Positions 6,835 to 15,325 of a stretch of 38,794 nucleotides of DNA are shown piece after piece; positions within the stretch are counted from its first letter, which is position 1, and each line of letters begins with the position of its first letter. The translations under genes and the position numbers were made by a program. Origin of the DNA: Faecalibacterium sp. (GTDB lineage: Bacteria > Bacillota > Clostridia > Oscillospirales > Ruminococcaceae). The notes beneath the pieces were generated by a model, which saw only the letters and a list, made by a program, of their open reading frames with translations, searched no databases and was not told the origin of the DNA. The stretch is taken from the NCBI GenBank assembly GCA_020025825.1, contig JAHHRL010000016.1:1-38794 (forward strand), given 5' to 3'.

Positions 6835-7887
6835 TTACTTGTTCCAGCAAGCCACATAATGACCATCGCCACGGTCGGTCAGCGGTGGGTGTGCAATAGA
6901 GCAGCGCTCGGTAGCGTAACGGCAGCGTGTACGGAACGGGCAACCGGTAGGCATCCGCAGCGGACTGGGAACATCGCCCTCCAAAACAATACGCTTGGAG
7001 TGACGTGCAGTTTCCGGGTCCGGGATAGGCACAGCACTCAGCAGACTTTCGGTATAGGGATGAATAGGATTGGCGTTCAGCTCATCGGCATCTGCCAGCT
7101 CCATCATACGGCCCAAATACATAACACCAATACGGTCAGAAATATGGTGCACAACCAGCAGGTCGTGGGCAATAAACAAATATGCTACGCCCAGCTTTTT
7201 TTGCAGGTCTTCGAACATATTGATAACCTGTGCCTGAATGGATACGTCCAAAGCGGAAACCGGCTCGTCGCACACAATAAACTTGGGGTTTACCGCCAGT
7301 GCACGGGCAATACCGATACGCTGCCGTTGACCGCCGGAAAACTCGTGCGGGTAGCGGCTTGCGTGCTCGGCGTTCAAACCGACCAGTTCCATCAGCTCCA
7401 GCACACGCTCGTGACGTTCCTTGCTGTTATGGCACAGCTTGTGTACGTCCAAAGGCTCTGCAATAATTTCCTCAACGGTCATGCGGGGGTTCAGGCTGGA
7501 GTACGGGTCCTGAAATACCATCTGCATCTGTTTGCGGAACGGCATCATGTCTGCATGGACCACACGGCTGCGGTCAATGGTGGGGTTACCTCTGCTGTCC
7601 AGTACCGGCTCATCGTTTTCGTCATATACTTCGCCGGAATCAAACAGGACGTTTCCATCAAATACGATACGCCCGGCGGTGGGCTTGTATAGTTGCAGCA
7701 GGGTGCGGCCAACGGTAGTTTTGCCACAGCCGGATTCACCAACAAGGCCCAGCGTTTCACCGGGTTTAATTGCAAAAGAAATATCGTCTACAGCCTTTAG
7801 CGGTGTAGTTTTACCCATTCCTGTGCGGATAGGGAAATACTGTTTCAGGTGGGAGACCTCAAGCAGATGTTTTTCATTTTCAGCCAT
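6835..7887 (-). CDS. oppF: Oligopeptide ABC transporter ATP-binding protein OppF
   Basis: This 350-residue cytoplasmic ATPase powers peptide import as a heterodimer with OppD. Visible motifs are Walker A GESGCGKT, Q-loop FQDPYSSLNPRMTV, signature FSGGQRQR, Walker B FIVCDEPVSALD and the switch His in AHDLLVV. An acidic insertion of about 35 residues, between the Walker A helix and the Q-loop, is typical of some clostridial OppF proteins. The C-terminal oligo_HPY extension has spaced Cys (CPFRTRC, then two more), which bind an iron-sulfur cluster in studied relatives. The start overlaps the oppD stop by 8 bases, indicating translational coupling. Confidence 0.94.
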   Translation of the reverse strand: MAENEKHLLEVSHLKQYFPIRTGMGKTTPLKAVDDISFAIKPGETLGLVGESGCGKTTVGRTLLQLYKPTAGRIVFDGNVLFDSGEVYDENDEPVLDSRGNPTIDRSRVVHADMMPFRKQMQMVFQDPYSSLNPRMTVEEIIAEPLDVHKLCHNSKERHERVLELMELVGLNAEHASRYPHEFSGGQRQRIGIARALAVNPKFIVCDEPVSALDVSIQAQVINMFEDLQKKLGVAYLFIAHDLLVVHHISDRIGVMYLGRMMELADADELNANPIHPYTESLLSAVPIPDPETARHSKRIVLEGDVPSPLRMPTGCPFRTRCRYATERCSIAHPPLTDRGDGHYVACWNK

Positions 7888-8890
7888 TTTTCTGCGCCTC
7901 CTCTTGCTTCATTTTGGCAATGTTCATCCAGCAGGAAGCCAAATGGTCTTCGCCAACCCAAATTTCGTCCGGCTGCTGCGTCAGGCATATCTTCATAGCT
8001 TTATCGCAGCGTGGGCAGAACGCACAGCCTTGCGGCAGGTTCAGCAGGTTAATCGGTGTACCGCCAATGGGAACCAATCGTTCGCCCATTTTTTCTACAG
8101 TGGGGATACTGCGCAGCAAGCCTTTGGTGTACTCGTGTGCCGGATGATAGAAGATGGCATCTGCGGTGCCACGCTCACAAACACGGCCGCCGTACATAAC
8201 GATAATTTCGTCGCACATGCTGGCAATAACGCCTAAATCGTGGGTAACTATAATAATTGCCATGCCCAGCTTTTTTTGCAGGTCCTGCATCAGTTCCAAA
8301 ATCTGCGCCTGAATGGTTACGTCCAGTGCGGTGGTCGGTTCGTCTGCAATCAGAATATCCGGTTCGCAGGCCAGAGCCATCGCAATCATAACACGCTGAC
8401 GCATACCGCCGCTCAGTTCAAAGGGATATTGGTTAATACGTTTGGTGGGTTCCGGGATGCCTACCAGTGTCAGCATCTCGATGGCACGTTCCCGTGCCTC
8501 CTTTTTGTTGCGGCCCGTGTGCAGCATAATGCCTTCCATCAGCTGATTGCCTACTGTAAAAACAGGGTTCAGGCTGGTCATCGGGTCTTGGAAAATGATA
8601 GAACACTTTTTACCGCGGAAGTTGGACATTTGTTTTTCATCCCATTGGGTAATGTCCTCGCCACGGTATAAAACCTTGCCGCTGGAGATGCTGCCGTTAT
8701 CGGCCAAAATCTGCATAATCGAATAAGCAGTAACCGATTTTCCGGAGCCGGACTCACCAACGATGCCAAGAATTTTACCTTCGTCCAAGTTAAAGGAAAT
8801 GCCGTTTACGGCGTGTACCTCGCCGCCTTTATCGGTGGAGAAGGTGGTGTGCAAATCCTGCACACTCAACATGTGTTGTACTTCGCTCAT
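7880..8890 (-). CDS. oppD: Oligopeptide ABC transporter ATP-binding protein OppD
   Basis: This 336-residue ATPase is the partner of OppF. It shows Walker A GESGSGKS, Q-loop FQDPMTSLNPVFTVG, signature LSGGMRQR, Walker B ILIADEPTTALD and the switch His in THDLGVIASM. The C-terminal extension carries the Cys pattern CAFCPRC with further Cys, like the iron-sulfur site of dipeptide/oligopeptide ATPases. AAGGAGGAGG precedes the ATG at 8890. The gene lies 21 bases after oppC. Confidence 0.94.
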   Translation of the reverse strand: MSEVQHMLSVQDLHTTFSTDKGGEVHAVNGISFNLDEGKILGIVGESGSGKSVTAYSIMQILADNGSISSGKVLYRGEDITQWDEKQMSNFRGKKCSIIFQDPMTSLNPVFTVGNQLMEGIMLHTGRNKKEARERAIEMLTLVGIPEPTKRINQYPFELSGGMRQRVMIAMALACEPDILIADEPTTALDVTIQAQILELMQDLQKKLGMAIIIVTHDLGVIASMCDEIIVMYGGRVCERGTADAIFYHPAHEYTKGLLRSIPTVEKMGERLVPIGGTPINLLNLPQGCAFCPRCDKAMKICLTQQPDEIWVGEDHLASCWMNIAKMKQEEAQKNG

Positions 8891-8911
8891 AATGCGTAAC
8901 CTCCTCCTTAA

Positions 8912-10000
8912 TCAGCGTTGCAGTTTGGGGTCAAATGCATCACGCAGGCCGTCACCCAGCAGGTTAAAGGACAAAACGATTAAGCAAATGACGATAGCCG
9001 GGAAAATAAATAGGTGCGGATAGCTGGAGAGGCCTTCACGTGCAGCGTTGGCTAAGCTGCCAAGGGAAGGCATCGGAGCCGAAACGCCCATGCCCAAAAA
9101 GCTTAGGTAGCTTTCGGTAAAAATAGCGGAAGGAACCTGCAAAGCCGTGGAAATAATAATAACGGATAAGCAGTTCGGTAGAATATGCTTGCGTAAAATG
9201 CGTCCGGGCTTAGTGCCGATGCACTGTGCAGCCAGTACGTATTCGTTTTGTTTTACGGTTAAAATCTGGCCACGAACCAAGCGGGCCATGCCAACCCAGT
9301 ACAACAGCGCAAACACAATAAACATGGATACCATGTTGGGGCCAAGTGCGGCTAACGGTGTGCCGTCCAAATTCAGGCTTTGCTTTAGCACCACACTAAG
9401 CAGAATAATAATCAGCATATCCGGCAGGGAGTAAATCACATCGACAATGCGCATCATTACCAGGTCTACTATGCCGCCGAAATAACCGGCGATGGAACCG
9501 TAAATACAGCCGATAATCAAAACCATGATAGCAGCAACGCAGCCAACAGCCAGCGAAACACGTGTGCCGTATAAAACACGCACAAAGTAGTCACGGCCCA
9601 GTTTATCGGTGCCCATAATATGGGGGAAAAGCTTTTCGCCGGTTTTTTCCATGTAAGCGGTTTCCGCCTGCGAGTAAGCCATCGGTGCTAGGTTGGACAT
9701 TCCCTTGTCACGCTTGCCGCCGACCTTGATGATTTCTGAGTAATCGTACGGGATAAGCATGGGGGCAATCAAAATAATTAAAACAATGGCAATCAGTGTA
9801 ATCATCGAAGCCACAGCCAGCGGGTTCTTCATCAGGCGGCGCATACCGTCTTTCAAAAAGGTGGAGCTTTCGCCCAAAACCTCTTGCTGCTTTTTTTCTT
9901 CTGCAGAAGCGGGGCTAAAATCCTCAAAAGAGAATTTTGATAAATCCACTTGAGCGGAGAACAACCCTCTTTGGGGCATGCCTTTTGCATCTCGTTCCAT
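8912..10000 (-). CDS. oppC: Oligopeptide ABC transporter permease OppC
   Basis: This 362-residue inner permease subunit has a long cytoplasmic N-terminus (about 60 residues). A first helix (LAVASMITLIAIVLIILIAP) and an extracellular loop (HIMGTDKLGRDYFVRVLYGTR) follow. The BPD_transp_1 core comes next, with the EAA loop (EYVLAAQCIGTKPGRILRKHILPN) that contacts the ATPases. The ending LSFNLLGDGLRDAFDPKL is the classic OppC/DppC terminus. The gene starts 16 bases after oppB behind GGAAGGAG. Confidence 0.94.
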   Translation of the reverse strand: MERDAKGMPQRGLFSAQVDLSKFSFEDFSPASAEEKKQQEVLGESSTFLKDGMRRLMKNPLAVASMITLIAIVLIILIAPMLIPYDYSEIIKVGGKRDKGMSNLAPMAYSQAETAYMEKTGEKLFPHIMGTDKLGRDYFVRVLYGTRVSLAVGCVAAIMVLIIGCIYGSIAGYFGGIVDLVMMRIVDVIYSLPDMLIIILLSVVLKQSLNLDGTPLAALGPNMVSMFIVFALLYWVGMARLVRGQILTVKQNEYVLAAQCIGTKPGRILRKHILPNCLSVIIISTALQVPSAIFTESYLSFLGMGVSAPMPSLGSLANAAREGLSSYPHLFIFPAIVICLIVLSFNLLGDGLRDAFDPKLQR

Positions 10001-10016
10001 AATGTGTTCTCCTTCC

Positions 10017-10931
10017 TTACTCCAGATGAATTCGTGGGTCGACCAGGGTATAAACGATGTCGGTAATCAGGTTTGCAACAACCATCAAAATTGCCAGAAA
10101 AATCGTGGTGCCCATAATCAGGGTGTAGTCACGGTTGGTAATTGCGGCAACAAACTGGCTGCCCAGGCCGCCAATGGTAAAAATACTTTCAACAACCATG
10201 GAGCCGGTCAAAATGTAAGCAATCATGGGACCAACATAAGTAATAACGGGAATCAGTGCATTGCGTAAAGCGTGTTTGAAAACCACAAAAAACTGTTTGA
10301 CGCCCTTTGCCTGTGCGGTACGGATATAATCCTGTGAAAAAGCGTCCAGCATACTGGTTTTGGTCAGGCGGGTAATTTGTGCCATCGGCGAAGCTGCCAA
10401 GGCGATAATGGGTAAAATGTAATTGGGGTGGTGCGGGTCCCAAACGGGAATCACTTTTAACCACAAGCAAAATACTAACAAAAGCAACGTACCAAATACG
10501 AAGCTGGGCAGTGCATTAAACAGCGTTACAAAGAAAACGATCAGTCGGTCGGGAAGCTTGTTGCGGTTTAGTGCGGCAATACAACCCAGCGCCAAGCCAA
10601 AAACAATGGAAACCGCTGCGGCAGATAAACCAAGTTTTGCACTCACGCCTAAACGGCTGGTAATTGTAGTCCAAATGTCACGGCCGTCTTTCATGGAGAT
10701 GCCCCATTCGTTTTCCAACAGGATGCCTTTTATGTACAGCACATATTGGACACCCAAGGGCTTATCCAAGTTAAAACGTGCCTCCATTTCTGCACGGACA
10801 TCGGCAGGAATCTCTTTTTCCGAGGAAAAGGGGTCGCCGGGGATTGCGTGCATGGTAAAAAATGTGATGGCACTAATAATTAACACTGTAAAAAGCGCCA
10901 GCAGTGTACGTTTAGCCACGTATTTACCCAT
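10017..10931 (-). CDS. oppB: Oligopeptide ABC transporter permease OppB
   Basis: This 304-residue permease starts the opp operon. The N-terminal helix (residues about 8-30) is followed by a large extracellular loop containing DPFSSEKEIPADVRAEMEAR and LDKPLGVQYVLYIKG. Five further helices include the EAA loop SQDYIRTAQAKGVKQFFVVFKHALRNAL and end with YTLVDPRIHLE, all typical of OppB. Transcription probably starts at the promoter at 11113-11141, leaving a leader of about 170 bases. Peptide specificity cannot be read from the permeases. Confidence 0.94.
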   Translation of the reverse strand: MGKYVAKRTLLALFTVLIISAITFFTMHAIPGDPFSSEKEIPADVRAEMEARFNLDKPLGVQYVLYIKGILLENEWGISMKDGRDIWTTITSRLGVSAKLGLSAAAVSIVFGLALGCIAALNRNKLPDRLIVFFVTLFNALPSFVFGTLLLLVFCLWLKVIPVWDPHHPNYILPIIALAASPMAQITRLTKTSMLDAFSQDYIRTAQAKGVKQFFVVFKHALRNALIPVITYVGPMIAYILTGSMVVESIFTIGGLGSQFVAAITNRDYTLIMGTTIFLAILMVVANLITDIVYTLVDPRIHLE

Positions 10932-11076
10932 TGAAAATCACTCCCTCTTTTTTTGTAAAACGAACCATTGCATGGGAAACAACGGACGCCTGCGTGGTTT
11001 GGCTTCAATTTTACAAGATGGCGCAGTTGTACACGGTGGGCGCACAGTGCATTCCAAGAAGAAAATAAGAAACTAT

Positions 11077-11092
11077 GCGATAAAATTATCGC
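11077..11092. promoter_or_regulatory. Inverted repeat just downstream of the opp promoter (possible operator)
   Basis: GCGATAA/TTATCGC arms with two central bases, centred about 20 bases past the expected transcript start. The position suits a repressor operator; no regulator is adjacent. Confidence 0.4.
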
Positions 11093-11112
11093 TCACCAAT
11101 TTAATACGCACT

Positions 11113-11141
11113 ATCTTACTAGACAATGCAAAAAAAGTCAA
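11113..11141 (-). promoter_or_regulatory. Sigma-A promoter of the opp operon
   Basis: Minus-strand TTGACT (11136-11141), 17-base spacer, TAAGAT (11113-11118). No gene occupies 10932-11352; this promoter, the inverted repeat and the nahK terminator are what I see there. Confidence 0.65.
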
Positions 11142-11290
11142 CAATAAGTTTCAAAAAATTTTAGTGTATTAAACTATCCTTTTTGTGCATTACTGTACTG
11201 AATTGCCAAAATAGAGCAAATCTGTAGCTGTACAAAAGACACTCTTTGGTGAAATAGTGCAAAAAACAGCTGATAAATTTGTTGAAAAAT

Positions 11291-11338
11291 AAAAGGCCGT
11301 ATCGGCAATCTCTTACGAGTTTGCCGGTACGGCCTTTT
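11291..11338 (-). terminator. Terminator after nahK (bidirectional)
   Basis: An 18-bp stem with one mismatch (11291-11308/11321-11338) has A/T tails on both sides. It lies 14 bases after the nahK stop and separates that transcript from opp. Confidence 0.88.
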
Positions 11339-11352
11339 CAAAAAATTACTTG

Positions 11353-12456
11353 TTATGCGTAGCGATTTACGATTTCTTCCATTTCAGCCCAGTGAGCTTC
11401 CATGTCTTTTACAAGCGTAAACTGGGTACGTGCACGGTCCAGATTCTGACCGTCACGCTGGGTGTGGAAGTAGTGGTCGCCTTCCAGATAGTCCGTCAGG
11501 AAGCGAATGCCGCATTCCAGCGTCATCAGCTTGGCGCCCCAAGGCAGGCACTTCTTTTCCAGCTCGGGCATAACTGCACCGGCGGCTGCCAAGTAACCCT
11601 TGGTAAACACCTCATACAGATGCATGCTGAAATGTACCTTGCTCTGGTCGGGCTCGTCCTCTGCACAATCGTTTGCGCCGGAGCGGATGGAGTCACCGAA
11701 GTCATAAGCGGACAGACCGGGCATGATGGTGTCCAAGTCAATTACACAAATACCCTTGCCGGAGGCTGCGTCCAGCAGAACATTGTTGATTTTGGTATCA
11801 TTGTGAGTAACTCGCAGGGGTAACTTGCCTTCTGCCAGTAAGTCAACCAGATGATGGCAGTCTGCCTCGTGTGCGTGGATAAATTCAATTTCGTCTGCAA
11901 TGTCCTTTGCACGGCCCATTACGTCTTCCGCCAATGCTTTTTCAAAGTTGGCATAGCGGTTGGGGGTGTCGTGGAAACGTGCGATTGTTTCGTGCAGAGA
12001 GGCTGCCGGGAAGTCGGACAGCTGATTCATGAAGTTACCAAAGGTTTCTGCTACGGTGTAAAAATCCTTTTCACTTTCCACTTTTTCCAGGCAGATGGTG
12101 TCAGTGACAAAGGTGAATACACGCCAAGCCTCGCCATCGCTGTCGATGTACAAGGGCTTTCCATCAACAGCACGGATGGTGTTCAGGGTTTCACGTTCGG
12201 GGTCGCCGCCGTTAGCAATAATATGCTCACGCAGGTAATCGGTAACGCCGCAGATGTTTTCCATTAGCTGCTGCGGATTTTCAAAAATATCGGTGTTGAT
12301 ACGCTGCACAATGTAACGGCGCGTGCCATCGTCCGTAAAAACGGAAAAAGTATCGTTGATGTGACCGGAACCATAACGGACAGGATGAGAAACAGGGCCT
12401 GCAAACTGGAAAGCCTGAGAAACTTCCCGCAAGATTTCTTCAGTGATGGGTTTCAT
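11353..12456 (-). CDS. nahK: N-acetylhexosamine 1-kinase (NahK/LnpB type)
   Basis: This 367-residue cytoplasmic kinase phosphorylates GlcNAc or GalNAc at C1, the second step of lacto-/galacto-N-biose breakdown. It has the aminoglycoside-phosphotransferase fold. GSGHINDTF forms the nucleotide-binding loop, VTHNDTKINN holds catalytic D220, IDLDTIMPG holds the metal site (D240, D242) and YDFGDSIR follows. Segments such as ETIARFHDTPNRY, KALAEDVMGRA and LECGIRFLTDYLEGDHYF closely match remembered Bifidobacterium NahK. An AAGGAAGG site precedes the ATG at 12456. The gene follows the AraC regulator by 64 bases, probably in one transcript, and is divergent from the importer and phosphorylase. Confidence 0.9.
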   Translation of the reverse strand: MKPITEEILREVSQAFQFAGPVSHPVRYGSGHINDTFSVFTDDGTRRYIVQRINTDIFENPQQLMENICGVTDYLREHIIANGGDPERETLNTIRAVDGKPLYIDSDGEAWRVFTFVTDTICLEKVESEKDFYTVAETFGNFMNQLSDFPAASLHETIARFHDTPNRYANFEKALAEDVMGRAKDIADEIEFIHAHEADCHHLVDLLAEGKLPLRVTHNDTKINNVLLDAASGKGICVIDLDTIMPGLSAYDFGDSIRSGANDCAEDEPDQSKVHFSMHLYEVFTKGYLAAAGAVMPELEKKCLPWGAKLMTLECGIRFLTDYLEGDHYFHTQRDGQNLDRARTQFTLVKDMEAHWAEMEEIVNRYA

Positions 12457-12520
12457 AAAATTCCTTCCTTATCTGGCCGCAACAGGCCATGCTGTAATAA
12501 ATATGATAGGGCAGAGCGTT

Positions 12521-13372
12521 TTAAGGTACAGGGGTACTGTGCCCATTTCGGGTCTGCTTACGATATGTGGTTGGGCTCATCTGCTCGGCCTTATGGAAAC
12601 ACTGGGAAAAGTAACTTAGCGAGGAAAAACCCAGCATCGAGGCGATTTGAGATAAGCTGTGGTCGGTGTTGCTCAATAAATATTTGCTTTCCGCAATGCG
12701 CCGCTGCATTAAATAGGTGATGGGGGAAATACCGTACTCTCGTTGGAAGGTGTGCGCCAAGTAGTATTTGTTAATGTGTACTAAGGCGGCAAGTTCGTCC
12801 AGAGAGGTGTTCTCCCGGAAGTTTTCATCCAAGTACCGTTTAATCGTTACACATTCCTTGGTTCGTGCCTTGGAGTTATCGCAGGCACGCAGTTGGAAGT
12901 GCGTTGTGCGGACAAGCCAAATCAATAAGGTGTCCAGCAAATCGGTGCAAACGGTTTCACACCCGTCGGCGTCCAAATCAATTTCACGCAGGAGCATCTG
13001 CAATAAAAAGCGGATGCGCTCCCGGTCAACTTGGCAGTTCATTACCGTATAGGGGGTGTTGTTATTGCCGAATAAAAACTCGATGCCCTCTACACCCAAT
13101 ACAATGTACTCCAAGGGATTAGAGTTCAGGCTGGTTTCGGTGTGCTCCACTTGAGGGTTTACAATGACCATATCATCGGGGGAAACTGGGTAAAGGTGCC
13201 CTTCGATATTAAATTGGCCGGAACCGGAAAGACAGTAAAAAAGCTCGGAACAGGCGTGTGTATGTAAAGTGGAGTGCCAATCACCGCCAAATCGACTTTT
13301 ACTGATATACAAAAGGCGGACGGCCTCCCGTGGGGCTGGGGAAAAGCTGATATCAAAACGTTCGCTGCTCAC
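12521..13372 (-). CDS. AraC family transcriptional regulator
   Basis: This 283-residue regulator has an N-terminal cupin-like sensor (HTHACSELFYCLSGSGQF, then PDDMVIVNPQVEH) and a C-terminal double helix-turn-helix of about 95 residues. The DNA-binding part includes LAALVHINKYYLAHTFQREYG and IASMLGFSSLSYFSQCFHK. The start is taken as the GTG at 13372, because AAAGGAGG (13380-13387) lies just upstream; earlier in-frame ATG codons would add a low-complexity hydrophobic stretch. Its position between nahK and the divergent sugar importer suggests it senses the imported sugar or a breakdown product and controls both directions. That is inference. Confidence 0.88.
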   Translation of the reverse strand: MSSERFDISFSPAPREAVRLLYISKSRFGGDWHSTLHTHACSELFYCLSGSGQFNIEGHLYPVSPDDMVIVNPQVEHTETSLNSNPLEYIVLGVEGIEFLFGNNNTPYTVMNCQVDRERIRFLLQMLLREIDLDADGCETVCTDLLDTLLIWLVRTTHFQLRACDNSKARTKECVTIKRYLDENFRENTSLDELAALVHINKYYLAHTFQREYGISPITYLMQRRIAESKYLLSNTDHSLSQIASMLGFSSLSYFSQCFHKAEQMSPTTYRKQTRNGHSTPVP

Positions 13373-13547
13373 AAGAAACCTCCTTTTATAAATAATAACA
13401 AAGTAGTTATAACGGATTTTTAGTAGATACGCAACTAAAATAGCAAAAAAAATAAAATATGGAGCAAATATATATAAAACCAAGCAACACAACTGCGGTG
13501 CCACATAAAAAACTGAAAAAAGTCGAAAGAAACAACACACAAAGCTT

Positions 13548-13578
13548 ATAGTAGTTCTGCATAGGAAATGCATGTCAA
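13548..13578 (-). promoter_or_regulatory. Probable promoter of the araC-nahK transcript
   Basis: Minus-strand TTGACA (13573-13578) and TACTAT (13548-13553) with a rather long 19-base spacer, which contains the inverted repeat TGCAT-N5-ATGCA. The leader of about 170 bases is very A/T-rich. I see no gene between 13388 and 13722. Confidence 0.45.
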
Positions 13579-13722
13579 AATCCAGCGGATTAGTTTATTG
13601 TAAACGACATAAAGAGCGGAAAAGAAATAAAATGCAATTTTTGGATAAAATCTAAGGGCTTCGACAGCATTTTACTGGTTTTACTGCAATTTTATCAAAG
13701 CAGAGCAATAAAACTAAAAAAT

Positions 13723-13805
13723 AGAACAAGAAGCCCCTTGTTCTTGCGTGCAGATGCTTCTATTATCATAGATAGTAAAATGTTGTGTCATGATGTAAGC
13801 ATGAC
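13723..13805 (+). promoter_or_regulatory. Promoter and two inverted repeats upstream of the sugar importer
   Basis: A likely promoter is TTGTTC (13738-13743), 17 bases, TATTAT (13761-13766). A perfect 8-bp inverted repeat, AGAACAAG-N6-CTTGTTCT (13723-13744), overlaps the -35. A second, GTCATG-N7-CATGAC (13787-13805), lies just past the expected start. Either could be an operator. Confidence 0.5.
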
Positions 13806-13844
13806 GCAGGAAAAATATTAAAATTTTGTAGAAGGAGATTCATT

Positions 13845-15197
13845 ATGAAGAAGATTTCTCGTCGTTCTTTCCTGATGGCTGCTGGTATCAGCGCAGCTGC
13901 TCTGGGCCTGACCGCTTGTGGTGCGGATTCTCAGTCTGCTTCCGGTGCTGAGGCAAAGGATGGAATTTCCGTTGCTGCTCTGTCCAGCGCATACGTTGAA
14001 AAGAACCCCGCTATGTGGGACGAAATCTGTGAGGCATTTACCGAACAGACCGGTATCGCTGTCAGCAAGCTGACCCTGGAGAAGAACCTGGAGGACGTTA
14101 TCGGCGCCAGCATGCAGGGCGGCGATTACCCCGACGTTGTCTGCCTGTCCGTTGGCCGTCCTGCCGGCCTGACCGAGCAGTTTGTTAAGGACAAGCTGAT
14201 TGCTGACATTACCGACGTGCTGAGCATGACCATCCCCGGTGAGGAAGAAACTGTTGGCAAAAAGATTGCCGGCGGCTTTACCGATAACTCCATCACCAAT
14301 CCTTACGGCGACGGCAAGACCTATCTGGCACCTATGTTCTACGGCCCCTGCGGTTTGTTCTACAACGCAGGCCTGCTGGAAGAAAAGGGCTGGAAGCTGC
14401 CCACTACTTGGGACGAAATGTGGGAACTGGGCGAGCAGGCACAGGCAGAGGGCATCTACCTGTTTACTTACCCCACTGCTGGCTACTTTGATACCTTCCT
14501 GTACGCTTTGATGTACACCGTCGGCGGCCCCGAGTTCTTTGACAAGGCTACCCACTACGAAGAAGGCATCTGGGACACCGATGAGGCTAAGCTGTGCTTC
14601 GAGATTATCGACAAGCTGGCAAGCTACACCAACCCCAAGACTCCTTCTCAGGCAAACAATCAGGACTTTAAGATGAACCAGCAGATGGTTCTGGATAATC
14701 AGGCAATCTTTATGCCTAACGGCACCTGGATTGCAGGCGAAATGAAGGACAGCCCCCGTGCTGAGGGCTTCAAGTGGGGCATGACTGCTCTGCCCACCGT
14801 TAAGGCTGGCGAAGCTCCCTACAGCTACACTTGGTTTGAGCAGACCTGGATTCCCAAGGATGCTGCAAACGTGGATGCTGCAAAGCAGTTTGTTGCGTTC
14901 CTGTACAGCGATGCAGCTTGCGCAATCTTTGCTAAGGCTGGCGCAATTCAGCCTGTTCTGGGCATTTCCGAGCTGGTTGAGGACGAGTACAGCAAGGAGT
15001 TCTACGCTATCTACGACAATGGCGCAAAGGCAGCTATGGGCAACTTTGCTCCCTACAAGTCTACTGCAGGCTTGGGCACTGTCAGCGAGGTCTTCCTGGA
15101 GCCCATCAACGCTCTGGTTTCCAAGAACCTGACTCGTGACCAGTGGGTTGCAGACATCAAGGCAGCCAGCGATAAGATGCGTGAAAATCTGCTGTAA
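13845..15197 (+). CDS. Sugar ABC transporter substrate-binding lipoprotein (probable galacto-/lacto-N-biose)
   Basis: This 450-residue extracellular binding protein is of the carbohydrate SBP_bac_1 type. The signal peptide again shows a twin-arginine-like SRRSFLM and a lipobox LTAC with C25. Family segments are FTEQTGIAVSK, the YPDVVCLSVGR hinge region, the PMFYGPCGLFYNAGLLEEKGW segment and NGTWIAGEM. The ligand is inferred only from the neighbours: two permeases, GH112 phosphorylase and HexNAc kinase. GAAGGAGA lies 7 bases before the ATG. Codon choice is strongly biased (CTG, AAG, GCT), consistent with high expression. Confidence 0.9.
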   Translation: MKKISRRSFLMAAGISAAALGLTACGADSQSASGAEAKDGISVAALSSAYVEKNPAMWDEICEAFTEQTGIAVSKLTLEKNLEDVIGASMQGGDYPDVVCLSVGRPAGLTEQFVKDKLIADITDVLSMTIPGEEETVGKKIAGGFTDNSITNPYGDGKTYLAPMFYGPCGLFYNAGLLEEKGWKLPTTWDEMWELGEQAQAEGIYLFTYPTAGYFDTFLYALMYTVGGPEFFDKATHYEEGIWDTDEAKLCFEIIDKLASYTNPKTPSQANNQDFKMNQQMVLDNQAIFMPNGTWIAGEMKDSPRAEGFKWGMTALPTVKAGEAPYSYTWFEQTWIPKDAANVDAAKQFVAFLYSDAACAIFAKAGAIQPVLGISELVEDEYSKEFYAIYDNGAKAAMGNFAPYKSTAGLGTVSEVFLEPINALVSKNLTRDQWVADIKAASDKMRENLL

Positions 15198-15226
15198 TTC
15201 GGCGCTTGAAAGTTTAATAAAGTAAC

Positions 15227-15264
15227 GGGCGGCGGTGGGCGGTTCATTCTGCACATCGCCGCCC
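15227..15264 (+). other. GC-rich intercistronic hairpin between binding protein and permeases
   Basis: GGGCGGCG (15227-15234) pairs with CGCCGCCC (15257-15264), followed only by TTATTG. The weak T-run suggests partial termination or 3'-end protection, keeping binding-protein mRNA in excess over the permeases. Confidence 0.6.
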
Positions 15265-15325
15265 TTATTGACGAAATAAATCAATGTCAAAATGGTGGTA
15301 AAGTAATAGAAAGGGGTTGCTCTCA

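Noticed and set aside
11353..12456. Aminoglycoside resistance kinase.
   Set aside because: The fold is shared, but segment-level similarity and neighbours point to N-acetylhexosamine 1-kinase.
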